From Syngnathus acus (taxonomy: Eukaryota > Chordata > Actinopteri > Syngnathiformes > Syngnathidae), in the NCBI RefSeq assembly GCF_901709675.1, contig NC_051095.1, positions 19,184,456 through 19,248,455 on the forward strand: 64,000 nt of DNA, read 5' to 3'. Positions 21,821-32,711 of the stretch are shown here, in pieces. The notes under the pieces are model-generated. The model did not search any database, was not told the origin of the DNA, and saw only the letters and a program-made list of their open reading frames with translations. Numbering within the stretch: position 1 is the first letter of the stretch; each line of letters opens with the position of its first letter. Both the position numbers and the translations under genes were made by a program.

Positions 21821-23904
21821 ACCGTATTTTCCGCCCTAAAAGGCGCACCGGGTTATAAGGCGCACCTTCAATGAACGGCCATTTTAAAACTTTGTCCATA
21901 TATAAGGCGCACCGGCTTATAAGGCGCATAAATAGAAGCTATACTGCATCAAACTGAGGTTGACTAGGGTTGCGGTATGCATCCACTAGCCAATAACCAA
22001 CGAGCCCTCTATAAACAATCGCGTTTCTCAAACGATCTCCTATAAAATGATCAGAACTGACTAAAGTTCGATCTAACGCATTGGTACTACTTACCTATGT
22101 TTCCCTTCCATATCGATCCGTAGATTTACTCGAAACATTAACAGAGCAGCCTATTTTGACATGAAATAGCCTGGTACGTATAGCAGCTATCGCAATAGCA
22201 TTAGCCATCCGCAAAGTCTCACGAGCCTCAGCGAAGTGTAAACAATCGCGTTTCTCAAACGATCTCCTATAAAATGATCGGAACTGACTAAGTTCGATCC
22301 AACGCATTGGTACTACTTACCTATGTTTCCCTTCCATATCGATCCGTAGATTTACGCGAACATTAACAGAGCAGCCTATTTTGACATGAAATAGCCTGGT
22401 ACGTATAGCAGCTATCGCAATAGCATTAGCCATCCGCAAAGTCTCACGAGCCTCACCTCGCAATCTCCCATGAGCCTCAGCAAAGTGTAAACAATCGCGT
22501 TTCTCAAAACGATCTCCTATAAAATGATCGGAACTGACTAAAGTTCGATCCAACGCATTGGTACTACTTACCTATGTTTCCCTTCCATATCGATCCGTAG
22601 ATTTACTCGAAACATTAACAGAGCAGCCTATTTTGACATGAAATAGCCTGGTACGTATAGCAGCTATCGCAATAGCATTAGCCATCCGCAAAAGTCTCAC
22701 GAGCCTCACCTCGCAATCTCCCATGAGCCTCAGCAAAGTGTAAACAATCGCGTTTCTCAAACGATCTCCTATAAAATGATCGGAACTGACTAAAGTTCGA
22801 TCTAACGCATTGGTACTACTTACCTATGTTTCCCTTCCATATCGATCCGTAGATTTACTCGAACATTAACAGAGCAGCCTATTTTGACATGAAATAGCCT
22901 GGTACGTATAGCAGCTATCGCAATAGCATTAGCCATCCGCAAAGTCTCACGAGCCTCACCTCGCAATCTCCCATGAGCCTCAGCAAAGTGTAAACAATCG
23001 CGTTTCTCAAACGATCTCCTATAAAATGATCGGAACTGACTAAAGTTCGATCCAACGCATTTGTACTACTTACCTATGTTTCCCTTCCATATCGATCCGT
23101 AGATTTACTCAGAACATTAACAGAGCAGCCTATTTTGACATGAAATAGCCTGGTACGTATAGCAGCTATCGCAATAGCATTAGCCATCCGCAAAGTCTCA
23201 CGAGCCTCACCTCGCAATCTCCCATGAGCCTCAGCAAAGTGTAAACAATCGCGTTTCTCAAACGATCTCCTATAAAATGATCGGAACTGACTAAAGTTCG
23301 ATCCAACATAGGTAAGTAGTACCTATGTTTCCCTTCCATATCGATCCGTAGATTTACTCGAAACATTAACAGAGCAGCCTATTTTGACATGAAATAGCCT
23401 GGTACGTATAGCAGCTATCGCAATAGCATTAGCCATCCGCAAAGTCTCACGAGCCTCACCTCGCAATCTCCCATGAGCCTCAGCAAAGTGTAAACAATCG
23501 CGTTTCTCAAACGATCTCCTATAAAATGATCGGAACTGACTAAAGTTCGATCTAACGCATTGTACTACTTACCTATGTTTCCCTTCCATATCGATCCGTA
23601 GATTTACTCGAAACATTAACAGAGCAGCCTATTTGACAGGAATAGCCTCGCGGGTACAACAGCTATTCGGTGACGCCCCCTGACTACAGTTGCCGTAATG
23701 CTGGGAAGCGATGCGACCTTGTAATTTATTAGTCGTACTAAAACGTACTGAAACATTTTGGCAGAGCACTGTGTACAACCAGTATGGATCAACAAATTCA
23801 TCAGTTGATCCATATATAAGGCGCACTGGCCTATAAGGCGCACTGTCGGCTTTTGAGAAAATTTTAGGTTTTTAGGTGCGCCTTTTAGGGCGGAAAATAC
23901 GGTA
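21820..23904. mobile_element. Pogo-type TIR element carrying a 250-bp satellite
   Basis: The element starts TACCGTATTTTCCGCCCTAA then AAGGCGCACC, and ends with the inverse (GTGCGCCTTTTAGGGCGGAA, AATACGGTA). TA dinucleotides inside a (TA)n tract are the target site. Subterminal blocks repeat the end motif (TATATAAGGCGCACCGGC, TTATAAGGCGCA on the left; TATATAAGGCGCACTGGC, CTATAAGGCGCAC on the right). These blocks and the adjoining GGCCATTTTAAAACTTTGTC and TTTTAGGTTTTTAGGTGCGC are shared with the 398-bp element at 48113. The core, about 22010-23640, is a tandem array. No transposase is encoded, so it depends on a helper. Confidence 0.85.
22010..23640 (+). repeat. Tandem array, about 6.5 units of 250 bp
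   Basis: The phrase ACCTATGTTTCCCTTCCATA occurs at 22093, 22319, 22570, 22822, 23072, 23321 and 23571, giving steps of 226, 251, 252, 250, 249 and 250 bp. The first unit lacks about 25 bp (CTCGCAATCTCCCATGAGCC region). Units are very similar, so the array expanded recently or is homogenised. The minus-strand open frames here (22095-22760, 23166-23366) are repeated readings of the unit, not genes. In the sixth unit the junction reads AACATAGGTAAGTAGTACCT, a small inverted copy of the adjoining bases. Confidence 0.95.
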
Positions 23905-25209
23905 TATATATATATATACGCATATAGTAGCGCTCTGTTTATATTATTAATATTATTTTTTTAATGATGACCTCATAGATGTAAGTTGCTTTCGTGTGAG
24001 TGTGAGGTGCTCATTTATTTCATATTTAATAATTTGGCATCAAGTTGCCTGCAACGCATACCTCATTTGAGAGTGTCACATCCCATCCTGCCTTTGCTGA
24101 TCCTTTGGCTTCCTTTCGGGCTTTTGTCTGAGAGAGCGAAAGTCACAAGTAGTTTAGGTGCTGAACGCCGGCACATAGGAGGAAACTGAAATAAGGAGTA
24201 GCCTGGGAGAAGATAGAGGAGCTATAACACACCACTGAAATTGCCCCGCTGTGAGAAGGAGAGACGGATCTTCTCCGACACGAGGCGGGTGGAGGTTAGT
24301 AGCTCGGCAACCAATTCAGGAAGCTCGCTGGAGTCCTTTTAGTCTTAATTGCAATCTTCATTCAATGTTAACAGCGGACTCGTGAATACTTCTTTTCGCA
24401 TCATCCTCTCTACACTTTGGAGTGAGTGAAATACGTATAGACAGTACATATAGACAATCCACAGAATCTTTTATTTTCGAGGCAAAGTCAAATATTTTAC
24501 GCATAAGGTAGCATTTTAAAGGCAAATCTAGCACATTCAAGCGAAAAGAGGTTTGTAGTGTTAAGTGCTGGTGCTACTTTGACAAAATATATAATTTTAA
24601 AGAAAAATAAAGACTTTTGAGGGTAAAGTACAAATCTATTGTAGCATTGTAATTTCAAAGCCAATTCTAGGTTTTTGCATGAAATATAAAACCAAAAATA
24701 TTGAATTTTGGAGGCAAAGTTGCATTTTGTATTGTAAATTAGTAGCGAAATAAAACATCTAGCATTTTGGGCTCTATTTGTGAGTCAAGCGCAAAGCTGT
24801 GCTCACAGTGGAGTTTTCCTTCTTTAGGTATTTTGTAGATGTGCACACGTAGGAATATGCGTTTGAGCTATTATGGGAGTAAACACAGCCGACTTTCCCA
24901 ATCAATGGAAGCAGCTCCCCTCTTTCCTTTTAAATTCAGCGCAGGTTAGGCATGTAGTCTACATGGCGGAAGCATTACTGACTCGCTGATGGAATAGATC
25001 AGTGTGCATTTAAAAGAAACTGCTAGAAGATCTCACTTAAAAAGAACAACAAGAATATTTCCATTTTCGGGTGACATAAAGTTGACTGATGTGAAGTGGG
25101 CACTTGAAGATCGCCTTCCACCCCTGATGGACCCTGAGCTCTCCACTCATAGTTGTACCATGGTCATGAGGGTTGCTTTTGAAACTATATTAAATAATAA
25201 AAAATAAAT
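23905..25209. other. Gene-free stretch with AGCATTTT-type phrases
   Basis: No gene is seen. From 24440 to 24770 there are recurring phrases such as TAGCATTTTAAAGGCAAAT, AATTTTGGAGGCAAAGTT and TCTAGCATTTTGGGC, which look like a decayed short-period repeat also present further right. The small frame at 25004-25207 has no recognisable domain. Confidence 0.5.
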
Positions 25210-26211
25210 TACCGTAATTTCCAGATTATAAGCCGCTACTTTTTGCTCAAGTTTTGAACCCTGCGGCTTGTCGTCCGGTGCGGCGTATCTATGGGTTTTT
25301 CGTGATTTTTGTGATGACTTGATCACTTATACACTCGTTGAAAGGCTGTAGACCGTCGTTGTGCGGCACCGCTTTGCTGGGCGGAGGGATATGTGACACG
25401 GTCACTAGGGACAAGAGTGGTGTGTTGATCGCATGTCCATCCGCCAGGCAAATAGTGCCGTATAATTGACACAAAGAAGAGACAGAACGAGATCAAGATG
25501 GACATTACTGAAGAAAGGAAGCTTTTATACACAAACCCTCATTGTGGGGGACAAAAGAAATGCATATGATGTCGCTTTTAAGTTAAAGGCAGTCGATTTG
25601 GCTCTTAACATGCACTGTAGAGGTTTCTTCCGGTCACTAGGGGACACTGGGCTATTGTTGATGACATCGTCACCCTTTTTTTTAATGTATTCCCTGGTCA
25701 CGTCTAGTCTGGAGCTATACATGTAGCTCGCTACTTTAATGTAACTTGGCGCTTTGTGCGTGAATAAAATTAGCAAGAACATCATCATGGAAAATGCTAG
25801 AAGAAATGCATAAAAGCGACAACGAAAGAGAGACTGAGAAAGTGTGTGGTGAAGTACGTATATCTGACGCTATTCCAATTGGACACTGAGGAGGAAGACT
25901 TCGATGGTTTTACTGGTATCTTTTTTTAACCAGCCCTGTTAGTGCTGTGCTACCGTGTTGCTGCTTTGTTACCACCGCGTCTCAGTGACTTTTACTGATA
26001 TGTTTTTTTTATCCAGCCCTATTAGTGCTGTGTTACTTCCGTGTTGCTGCAGTATTACTGCCGCGTAACAGGCAGTGTTTGGAAAGAAATGTTAAGGTAT
26101 GTTATTAAAACTTTAAAAAGACCTTCTGTGTACCGTCTTTCTAAATTTTCCCCTAATTATTGCTCGTATGGCTTATAATCAGGTGAGGCTTATCGTCCAG
26201 AAATTACGGTA
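25210..26211 (+). mobile_element. Complete pogo-like internal-deletion element
   Basis: This 1002-bp element is bounded by TA. The left end is TACCGTAATTTCCAGATTAT with AAGCCGCTAC; the right end inverted is TACCGTAATTTCTGGACGAT with AAGCCTCACC. Inside are the first coding block (25550-25609) and the last (25879-25929) of a transposase, with the catalytic centre deleted. Two tandem copies of an 83-bp segment (TTTTACTG-TAT... with CCAGCCCTGTTAGTGCTGTG and CCAGCCCTATTAGTGCTGTG) follow at about 25911-26075. The left 550 bp match the truncated copy at 9408. It would need an autonomous relative to move. Confidence 0.88.
25500..25929 (+). pseudogene. Pogo-like transposase remnant (N- and C-terminal ends only)
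   Basis: The N-terminal piece reads DKRNAYDVAFKLKAVDLALN at 25550-25609. This is the start of the Brinker/CENP-B-like DNA-binding helix region used by many fish pogo-type transposases (K-R-x-A-Y-D-x-x-F-K-L-K-A-V-D-L-A). In the copy at 9408 the next codons are EG, as expected before the usual N-R-A-A-A continuation; here they are already deleted. Then about 270 bp of unrelated frame follow. The C-terminal piece, LDTEEEDFDGFTGIFF and a stop at 25927-25929, fits the acidic EEEDF(D/E)GF ending of these proteins. The DDE catalytic domain is wholly missing. The 5' part of the frame from 25466 has no meaning I can give. Confidence 0.72.
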
Positions 26212-26289
26212 TAACAAATAAAATAAATAATGCTCCTAATAACTTGATTTCTGAAATTAGTCTTAGGGTGTAGTGTACGCTGGTGTCAT

Positions 26290-26620
26290 ATTTATGAATG
26301 ATATAAAATGACATCCACCATACATATCAGTGCAGCTTAGAATCTGTCTACCAGTGCTTCAATCAAGTCTACCAAAATGGCATTACACTACCTGCGTCAC
26401 AATTTAGACCAGGATTCACCGGGTTTGAAGTCTCATCTATTTTCTTTCGCCAAATTAGCAGATGCGCCGAAGGCATTTGATTAAAAAAAAACAAAAAAAA
26501 AACTAAATTCACCAGAATGCCAAGAAAGGCACAGCCTGGCTTGCCAAATTCCCAAATACACAAGACTTTCCCCAGAATGATGTGCAGTAAAGATGTGCCA
26601 GTTTTTACAATGTGCCTCTC
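26290..26620. repeat. Unclassified dispersed repeat, copy 1
   Basis: The series AGAATCTGTCTACC, TCTACCAAAATGGCATTACA, ACAATTTAGACCAGGATTCA and CGCCAAATTAGCAG is matched in order by AGAATCTCTCTGCC, TTCACCAAAATCATAATGCA, TCAACTTAGACCTGGTTTCA and CACCAAATTGCCAG at 56305-56420. The downstream part (CCAGAATG near 26513; CTTTCCCCAGAATGATG) is less clear. It may be a non-autonomous DNA element, but I found no terminal repeats. Confidence 0.55.
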
Positions 26621-29423
26621 TATGAAAATAGTCTTTTGTGTATTGAATGCAAGCAAGATCCAGCATTTGGAAGGCAAAATGTCACTTTTTGGGAATTCCT
26701 CAGATGCCAATCAGAAGGCTCATTGACCATGTTTTTAGTCATCTCAATCTTGCTTCAATGTCCACAACCTTTACGGTCACCTCCGCAGAGCGAGCTGAGG
26801 CGTGTATGGATTTAATTAGGTTCACAAATAAATGACCATCTTGCCGCTTATCTCTTTGTGAGGGATGACCGTGGGGGGATGGCAAGAATTCCAGCCCGGG
26901 GGTCTCCCTTTGAGAGCGGACATGCATGCTGTTACACGAGTGGCTTGGAGCTGCTCATGTAAAAAACATATTGTTCAAGCTAGGTAAAATATTGTATTTT
27001 GGGTGAGCAATACAATGGAATGTAGGAGTATCAAAGCAATATATAGCATTTTGAGTTGAAATACATTGCAAGCAAATTATAGCATTTTCAATGCAAGCAA
27101 ATGCATGTGAAATACATACTACCATAGTGTTCAAATTCAAGGTCATTAAATGTAAATAACATGGCGATATGAAGCATTGTAAGGAAAAACATTTTAAAAA
27201 GTAGCCAAATTTATCGTGTTCCGGGAAAGAGCTAACATTTTGAATGTAAAATATTTGCAAAACTATCACTGATCAAGGATAAATACGTATTTTTGTCATT
27301 GTGCAGGAGAAATCGTGTGTTCTATGACAACGCTTGTAATGATATTCATTATCAGGCAGCGATCATGTTAATAATCACTCACAATATACGTGTATATATA
27401 TATATATATATGTATATATATGTATATATATACACATATATGCAATACATCCATAAATCTGACCCCTGCAGTAGACTGTAAAGAATGAGACAATTTGTGT
27501 GGCATGATTAATTCATTGCAGCGTCTTTGGGTGTGTGCGGTTTGGCGGTCAGACATAAATTAGACATCCGGAGATACATGGAGATGATGCTCAGTAAGAT
27601 CCAGTATAATTTTTTTTTTTTTTTCACAGAGAGTTAAGTATGGTATATGTAGTATGTCTGTTTCATGTGTTGCTTCATTTCTGTTGCTTAAAATGCTATT
27701 AATTACCTGACCCGTTAATATTGTTTTGCATAGTATGTTGCCAGTGAGCTACTAAATGTTGAAGCCAAAGTAATATTGATGTTTACAATCCACAGCATGT
27801 AGTCGTTGTTTTACATTTAGTTTGACAGCAGATTTAAACTAGGTGTGGCAAAAAACAGAGTGAGGCTTCCTTATTTTTTTCAATAATTACTCATTATTTT
27901 TCAAAGTACTTGTGAAGGGAGTTGAGTTTAGTTCCCTGACACTGTGCTGTGCTAAATGCCAGCAAAATGTAGCAGTTCCAATATTAAATCTATAATTCAT
28001 TTGTGAAATACAAGTAAAATCAAACATGTTCATGGCCAGAATGAGCACTTAAAGTGTAAAATGCAAACAACTAATGTAATGTTTTTGACACTTAATTGAT
28101 GAAAAATGCATTTTGGATGAAGCAAGCCTATGCCATTCCAAGGATAAATCTGGCATTTTAAGTATAACATGCGAAAAAAGAACATCATAACCATCAAGGT
28201 GCTCACGACCAGGTTGCACTCGCTTTTGCGTATAAATAAGACGTGAGGTTTGGTACACGGAGACGTGGGAGGCGTGACTCAGTGTTGACGGCCTCGTCGA
28301 TAAAACTCCGAGAGCGCATTTGTCCTCTCAGGTGGACGGCAGAGTGAAGAATGAGGCGCTAAAGTGTCACACGAACGAGGTGTTTAGTGTGTGGCTGCTG
28401 ATCATATCTTGCAAAATCTACAGTGTGTGCGATGAATAATGATAGCGGCTACAAGCAGCGGGGAGGATTGAAGGATCTGTGTCTCCATACTCGGTAATGC
28501 CCGTGTATGGCTCACTACATGGATCAAACTATCTCTATTTTATCTTTAAAATACTGCATTTAGCTTTACCGCTCTGACAAAAGCTGCTTTAGGAACAGCA
28601 GATTCGTCTTACATAATGCAAGAAAGAGAAAGTATTGTGACGCAACGCGACTGTAAACAAGCTTGACAAAACAATAAAACACGTCTCCAGTTCATTACAG
28701 GTTGCTAATCATGGCGGTGTGTATATATTTGACATATAGGAGCTATAAAAGTGCATGACACCCCGAGCCGGGTTATTGAATTGGGACTCTGGCGTAGCTT
28801 GCCGTGTCTTTTTCCACCTTGTCGTAAACGCACACACGCCGAGAAAAAGCATCAAGCTATTTGCCACACCGTGTAAACAGCATTGTCAACAAATCTCAGT
28901 ATGTCTTCACTCATCAAATGGCTTTTGAGATGCACTTTTCCCAGGAAGTGGCACACCCCCCACCCATCCAATTTGAGCTGTGGGTGCACTCATCAGCATA
29001 AAATTGGAATTATTAATGGAAAACACAAAGCTGACACGCCGCCGCAGATACAGCCCAGACTGGGACTGACATGGCGTGACCAAACGAAGACGCAACGCTG
29101 ACCAGAAAATGCACCATTTTGCTTGTATTTGTTTTCATATGCTGAAATATGCCTTGGAAATGCTATGTTGTCCTCAGAAAGAATAGTATAAAATAGTAAA
29201 AAATAGTATGTTATGTTGGAACGAATCATTGGAAAAATGATTTGGCAAAAATTTGGCATGTTACATGTCTCAAATGCAATTTTTTTTCCTTGAAAGTGCA
29301 ATATTTAATTTATAAATATAATCCACATAATCAAATATAATGCTAGAGGAACTTAACCGGGCTACACGGATTTCGGTTGGGGCTATAGCGCCCCTTAGCT
29401 CCACCCCTGGTGTGCAAACTGGT
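26621..29423. other. Gene-free stretch
   Basis: No exon or element is supported. A (TA)n/(GTATA)n tract lies at 27388-27442 and poly-T runs at 27609-27624. Decayed AGCATTTT / GGCAAAA phrases occur at 26640-26700, 26960-27260 and 27950-28160. The block at 28240-28440 is more GC-balanced and not repetitive. Confidence 0.5.
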
Positions 29424-29480
29424 GACATAGAATAGAATAGATCTTTATTGTCATTGTCACACATGTACAACGAAAAAAAA
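29424..29480 (-). mobile_element. 3' terminal fragment of a LINE or SINE
   Basis: The sequence ATAGAATAGAATAGATCTTT then ATTGTCATTGTCACACATGT and ACAACGAAAA is, read on the minus strand, TTCGTTGTACATGTGTGACA then ATGACAATAAAGATCTATTC and TATTC repeats. An end of this kind is common in fish genomes as a retroposon 3' tail. The rest of the element is missing. Confidence 0.5.
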
Positions 29481-31163
29481 GAGCAATGAAAACGTAAAGA
29501 GCATCAGCATGCTCATGACATCCTCAGTGGCTCACGTGAGCCGTAGACGTGCATGCACATGCATTCCCGCCATCATTGCTTACACGATGTGAGACCTTTA
29601 TTGGCGCCCAGGAATGGTCACCATCCCTCACAGCAATCTATTCTTACTTAATTATTATTGGAGGGGGGGGGGAATGGGGTGCACCAAGAATGGCATTAAT
29701 TTGCCTCTGCGTACAATTAATCAAGGCCCTTTGTGAACTGGCACCCTTAATGGACGTACTCAACTCGGGTGTGTGATTATCTACACTCGGGTCAGACAAG
29801 CGTATCCTTCAAGAAACAAACACAAAAGCGCTCCCATCGAACAGTGGAAAATGATTACATTCATCTGTGTTTGTGCCCACACCCATCTTTCAGCCGCCCA
29901 GACCGGCATCAGAAATACCAGCCTTTGATTAAATATGAATCCAAAAGTCTGATGGGCGGTTGAAACACGGGTGGGAAAAACAATTTCATTCAGCCTTTGT
30001 CGAGGAGCAGCGGCTGTATGCTTTTAAGCTCCTCGTAAGACACTTGAAGTCTGCACTCACCGCGGCAGAGATGAAGGATGTCGCATTTTGCAACCTGAGA
30101 TAAAAAAAAAAAAAACTCCTCCACCAAGTGGTCTGAGAATGGAAATGCTGGCCAAAACTAAATTGTGTCACTTCCTCAAGATGCTAGATTCTTCCTAGAT
30201 AATCCTAGGTGTGCTTGTATTTTACTCAATTGATTTAACTTGCCTTGAAAATAGATGATCACACTGATTTTGGTGAAAATTATAGCTTTTGCCCTGAATA
30301 TAAATGCTAGACTTTGTTTGTAATATATTGAAAATGATTTAGTAAGCCTTGGAAATACCACATTTTCCTCTTTTTTTACTTTCAATGTGCTAGATTTAAT
30401 CTTGTAGATGCTTTATTTGGCTTGCCCTTCACTTAAATTGCTATACATTGCTGAGTTACGAGTGACCTTTTCGGGTGTTGGACTTTTTCTAACATATGAG
30501 GGCTCTTGCAGACAATTTTTTTTCTGTTTCCTTTTTTTTTTTTTTTTTGACATGGACAAATCTTGGGATAAATCTTGGGTATATTTTGGCAGTGAACTCA
30601 ACTCACCACTTCAAAACAATAGCGGTTTGGCAGATCGTGTGCAAAAGTTTCCTGTCAAACTAAACAGCAAAGAGAATCACACACATATTTAAAGCAAACA
30701 CAATTTAGTCTTAAGTCAGTTTAACTTAATCCTAAAAATGTAAAACGCCAGAGACAGGCTCAGGAATAGCATCAGTGTTGTGGCGTTGAAAGGGTTTGCA
30801 CAATGGACATTTAAACACATACGGAGAAGCAACACATGGACAAATCCTATTACAATAATCAATGGAGGCATACAGGCTTTATCCTCTGCAAAGAAATTGT
30901 AAGAGACCCATTGAAAACTCCTTTCATCTAGTATGGAGATGGTGAATGATGACAAAGGAAATCCATTGGTATTTATATGGTACAATTAAAAGGCTTGCTT
31001 TGTCCATGGAAATACTTGTATTCTAAACTTGCATTTTAAGTCGCTTTAGTATGCCTTGAAAATGCGCATGATTTTTTTTATTTCAAACTTAGAACTCTAC
31101 AGTTGGCCTTCAATATGTGCTTATTTTATTCTAAATGCAATTTAAGAGGTATGTGTGTGTGTG

Positions 31164-31195
<32 letters not shown>

Positions 31196-31984
31196 TGCGT
31201 GTGTTTGTGTGGCGAGCGGAGTGTAATTCAGTTGCATTTTTTAGTTTGGTGGGTTTTTTTTCACATACTGCTGTTTGGGTTTTCATGGGAATAATGCATG
31301 GGAAATATTGAGAGTGACTGAAATGCAAACACAGTTGCTTGGGGTCTTAAAGTCGATTTTGTTATGATTGGATTCATTTTTCTCGCCAATGTTTTCTTGA
31401 CGTTGACAGCCCCTGAATTATGGATTCATGGGGTGTTTTCTTTGAGTAAAGCGACCGAAAAAGCTGCATTTTCACCTAGCAGCCCAGCATGAAGACAGCG
31501 AAAAATACACTTTGGCTTGATAAAAGTGGTAATTCTGTCAACCAGTCGACAACATAATTTATTTCCAATTTTTTTATTATTATTTTGCAGATAATTATAG
31601 ATAAAATTATTAATTAACACAGCTGTGCATGGGTTAAAGTGTATCTGTCCGTTTTTTTGTTTTCATCTTTTGTCACATTTTTGTCTTTGCATGTTTCCCC
31701 CAATTTAGGTTGTTTTCTTGTCTCTCGTACAGCGTTGCTCCCAAAACGTAAAAATGACTAAAAATGACTAGTTTTATTGCAAGTCCGCTCATGTTCTTGT
31801 ATCGTATCATTCCTTATGACTCCTAAAACGACTTCTTATTTATTCCCATTGTTGCCTTCGGCGTGTTTGCTGCAACATGCGGTTAGTTTGCTAAACAACA
31901 TTGACAATGCAACACCAGAAGCCGCTATTTGTATTGAATAGACATCAGCGGGCACTAATTATGTCTCAATATATATATATATAC

Positions 31985-32034
<50 letters not shown>

Positions 32035-32620
32035 CACATACACACACACACACACATAAATATAGTGAGCGGGGGCCTCCTCCTGGCTGTGCGTAGCCAA
32101 TCAGAGATTAGCCTCGGAATTCTCGTGCTTGACCCGTAGGGGAAGCTTCGCTTCGTGTCTTTGCAATTCTGGGCCATCGCTGGAAGGCTGTTGATGTTTA
32201 CGATGCTACTCACGCACATGCTGTTTGAGTCAGTTTGCTATATAAACATACATCTTATTCGGATTCATGTGGAGAGTAGTTTTACTATATTGAAACCATT
32301 TTTTGGCTGGATCTGTATGTACAGTATATAATAACTTTTGATACAGAAAACAAAATACATATTTGATGAGTCATGATCTATTCATGTTTATAGAGCATCG
32401 GCATTTTTTGAGACCTCGCCTCAATCTTGCCAATGTGAGTGATGAAAAAGCCCCAAGGTAATGCTGATGTGATTGGCCGAATACTGAACTTTGAACCCTC
32501 CTTGAAACTGCACTCAGGAAGCCCTCCAAATAAAATAACGGACAAATATGAAACTCTCCACTACTGGGTTGTTGGGGTCGGGTTGGGGGTGATTTTGAAA
32601 CAAATTAGAATGATTTGTGC
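29481..32620. other. Gene-free stretch with simple repeats
   Basis: No gene is supported. Tracts: (GT)n-(GCGT)n at 31151-31203 and (TA)n-(CA)n at 31970-32057. Decayed phrases such as TGCCTTGAAAATAGATG (30241), GCCTTGGAAATACC (30348) and GCCTTGAAAATGCGC (31050) belong to the same vague repeat as those at 24.4 kb. Poly-T at 30530-30548 and poly-A at 30100-30114 are unexplained. Confidence 0.5.
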
Positions 32621-32711
32621 TTCCAAATAGGATTCATTTTTGGCGTATTCCCTAGTAACAATTTTGCAATTCCAAATAGGATTCATTTTTGCCGTATTCC
32701 CTAGTAACAAT
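32621..32711 (+). repeat. 49-bp direct repeat ending in the hAT target site
   Basis: TTCCAAATAGGATTCATTTT starts at 32621 and again at 32670. Each copy ends CCCTAGTAACAAT. The second copy is interrupted by the hAT insertion at 32712, and its continuation (TTTTGCAA) resumes after the element at 33762. Confidence 0.95.

Noticed and set aside
22095-23366. Four similar minus-strand frames that look like a small gene family
   Set aside because: They are the same frame read from successive 250-bp satellite units, with no conserved start or domain and with frame breaks between units.
22010-23640. CRISPR-like array
   Set aside because: Units are 250 bp with no repeat/spacer alternation, lie inside a transposon, and the DNA is vertebrate.
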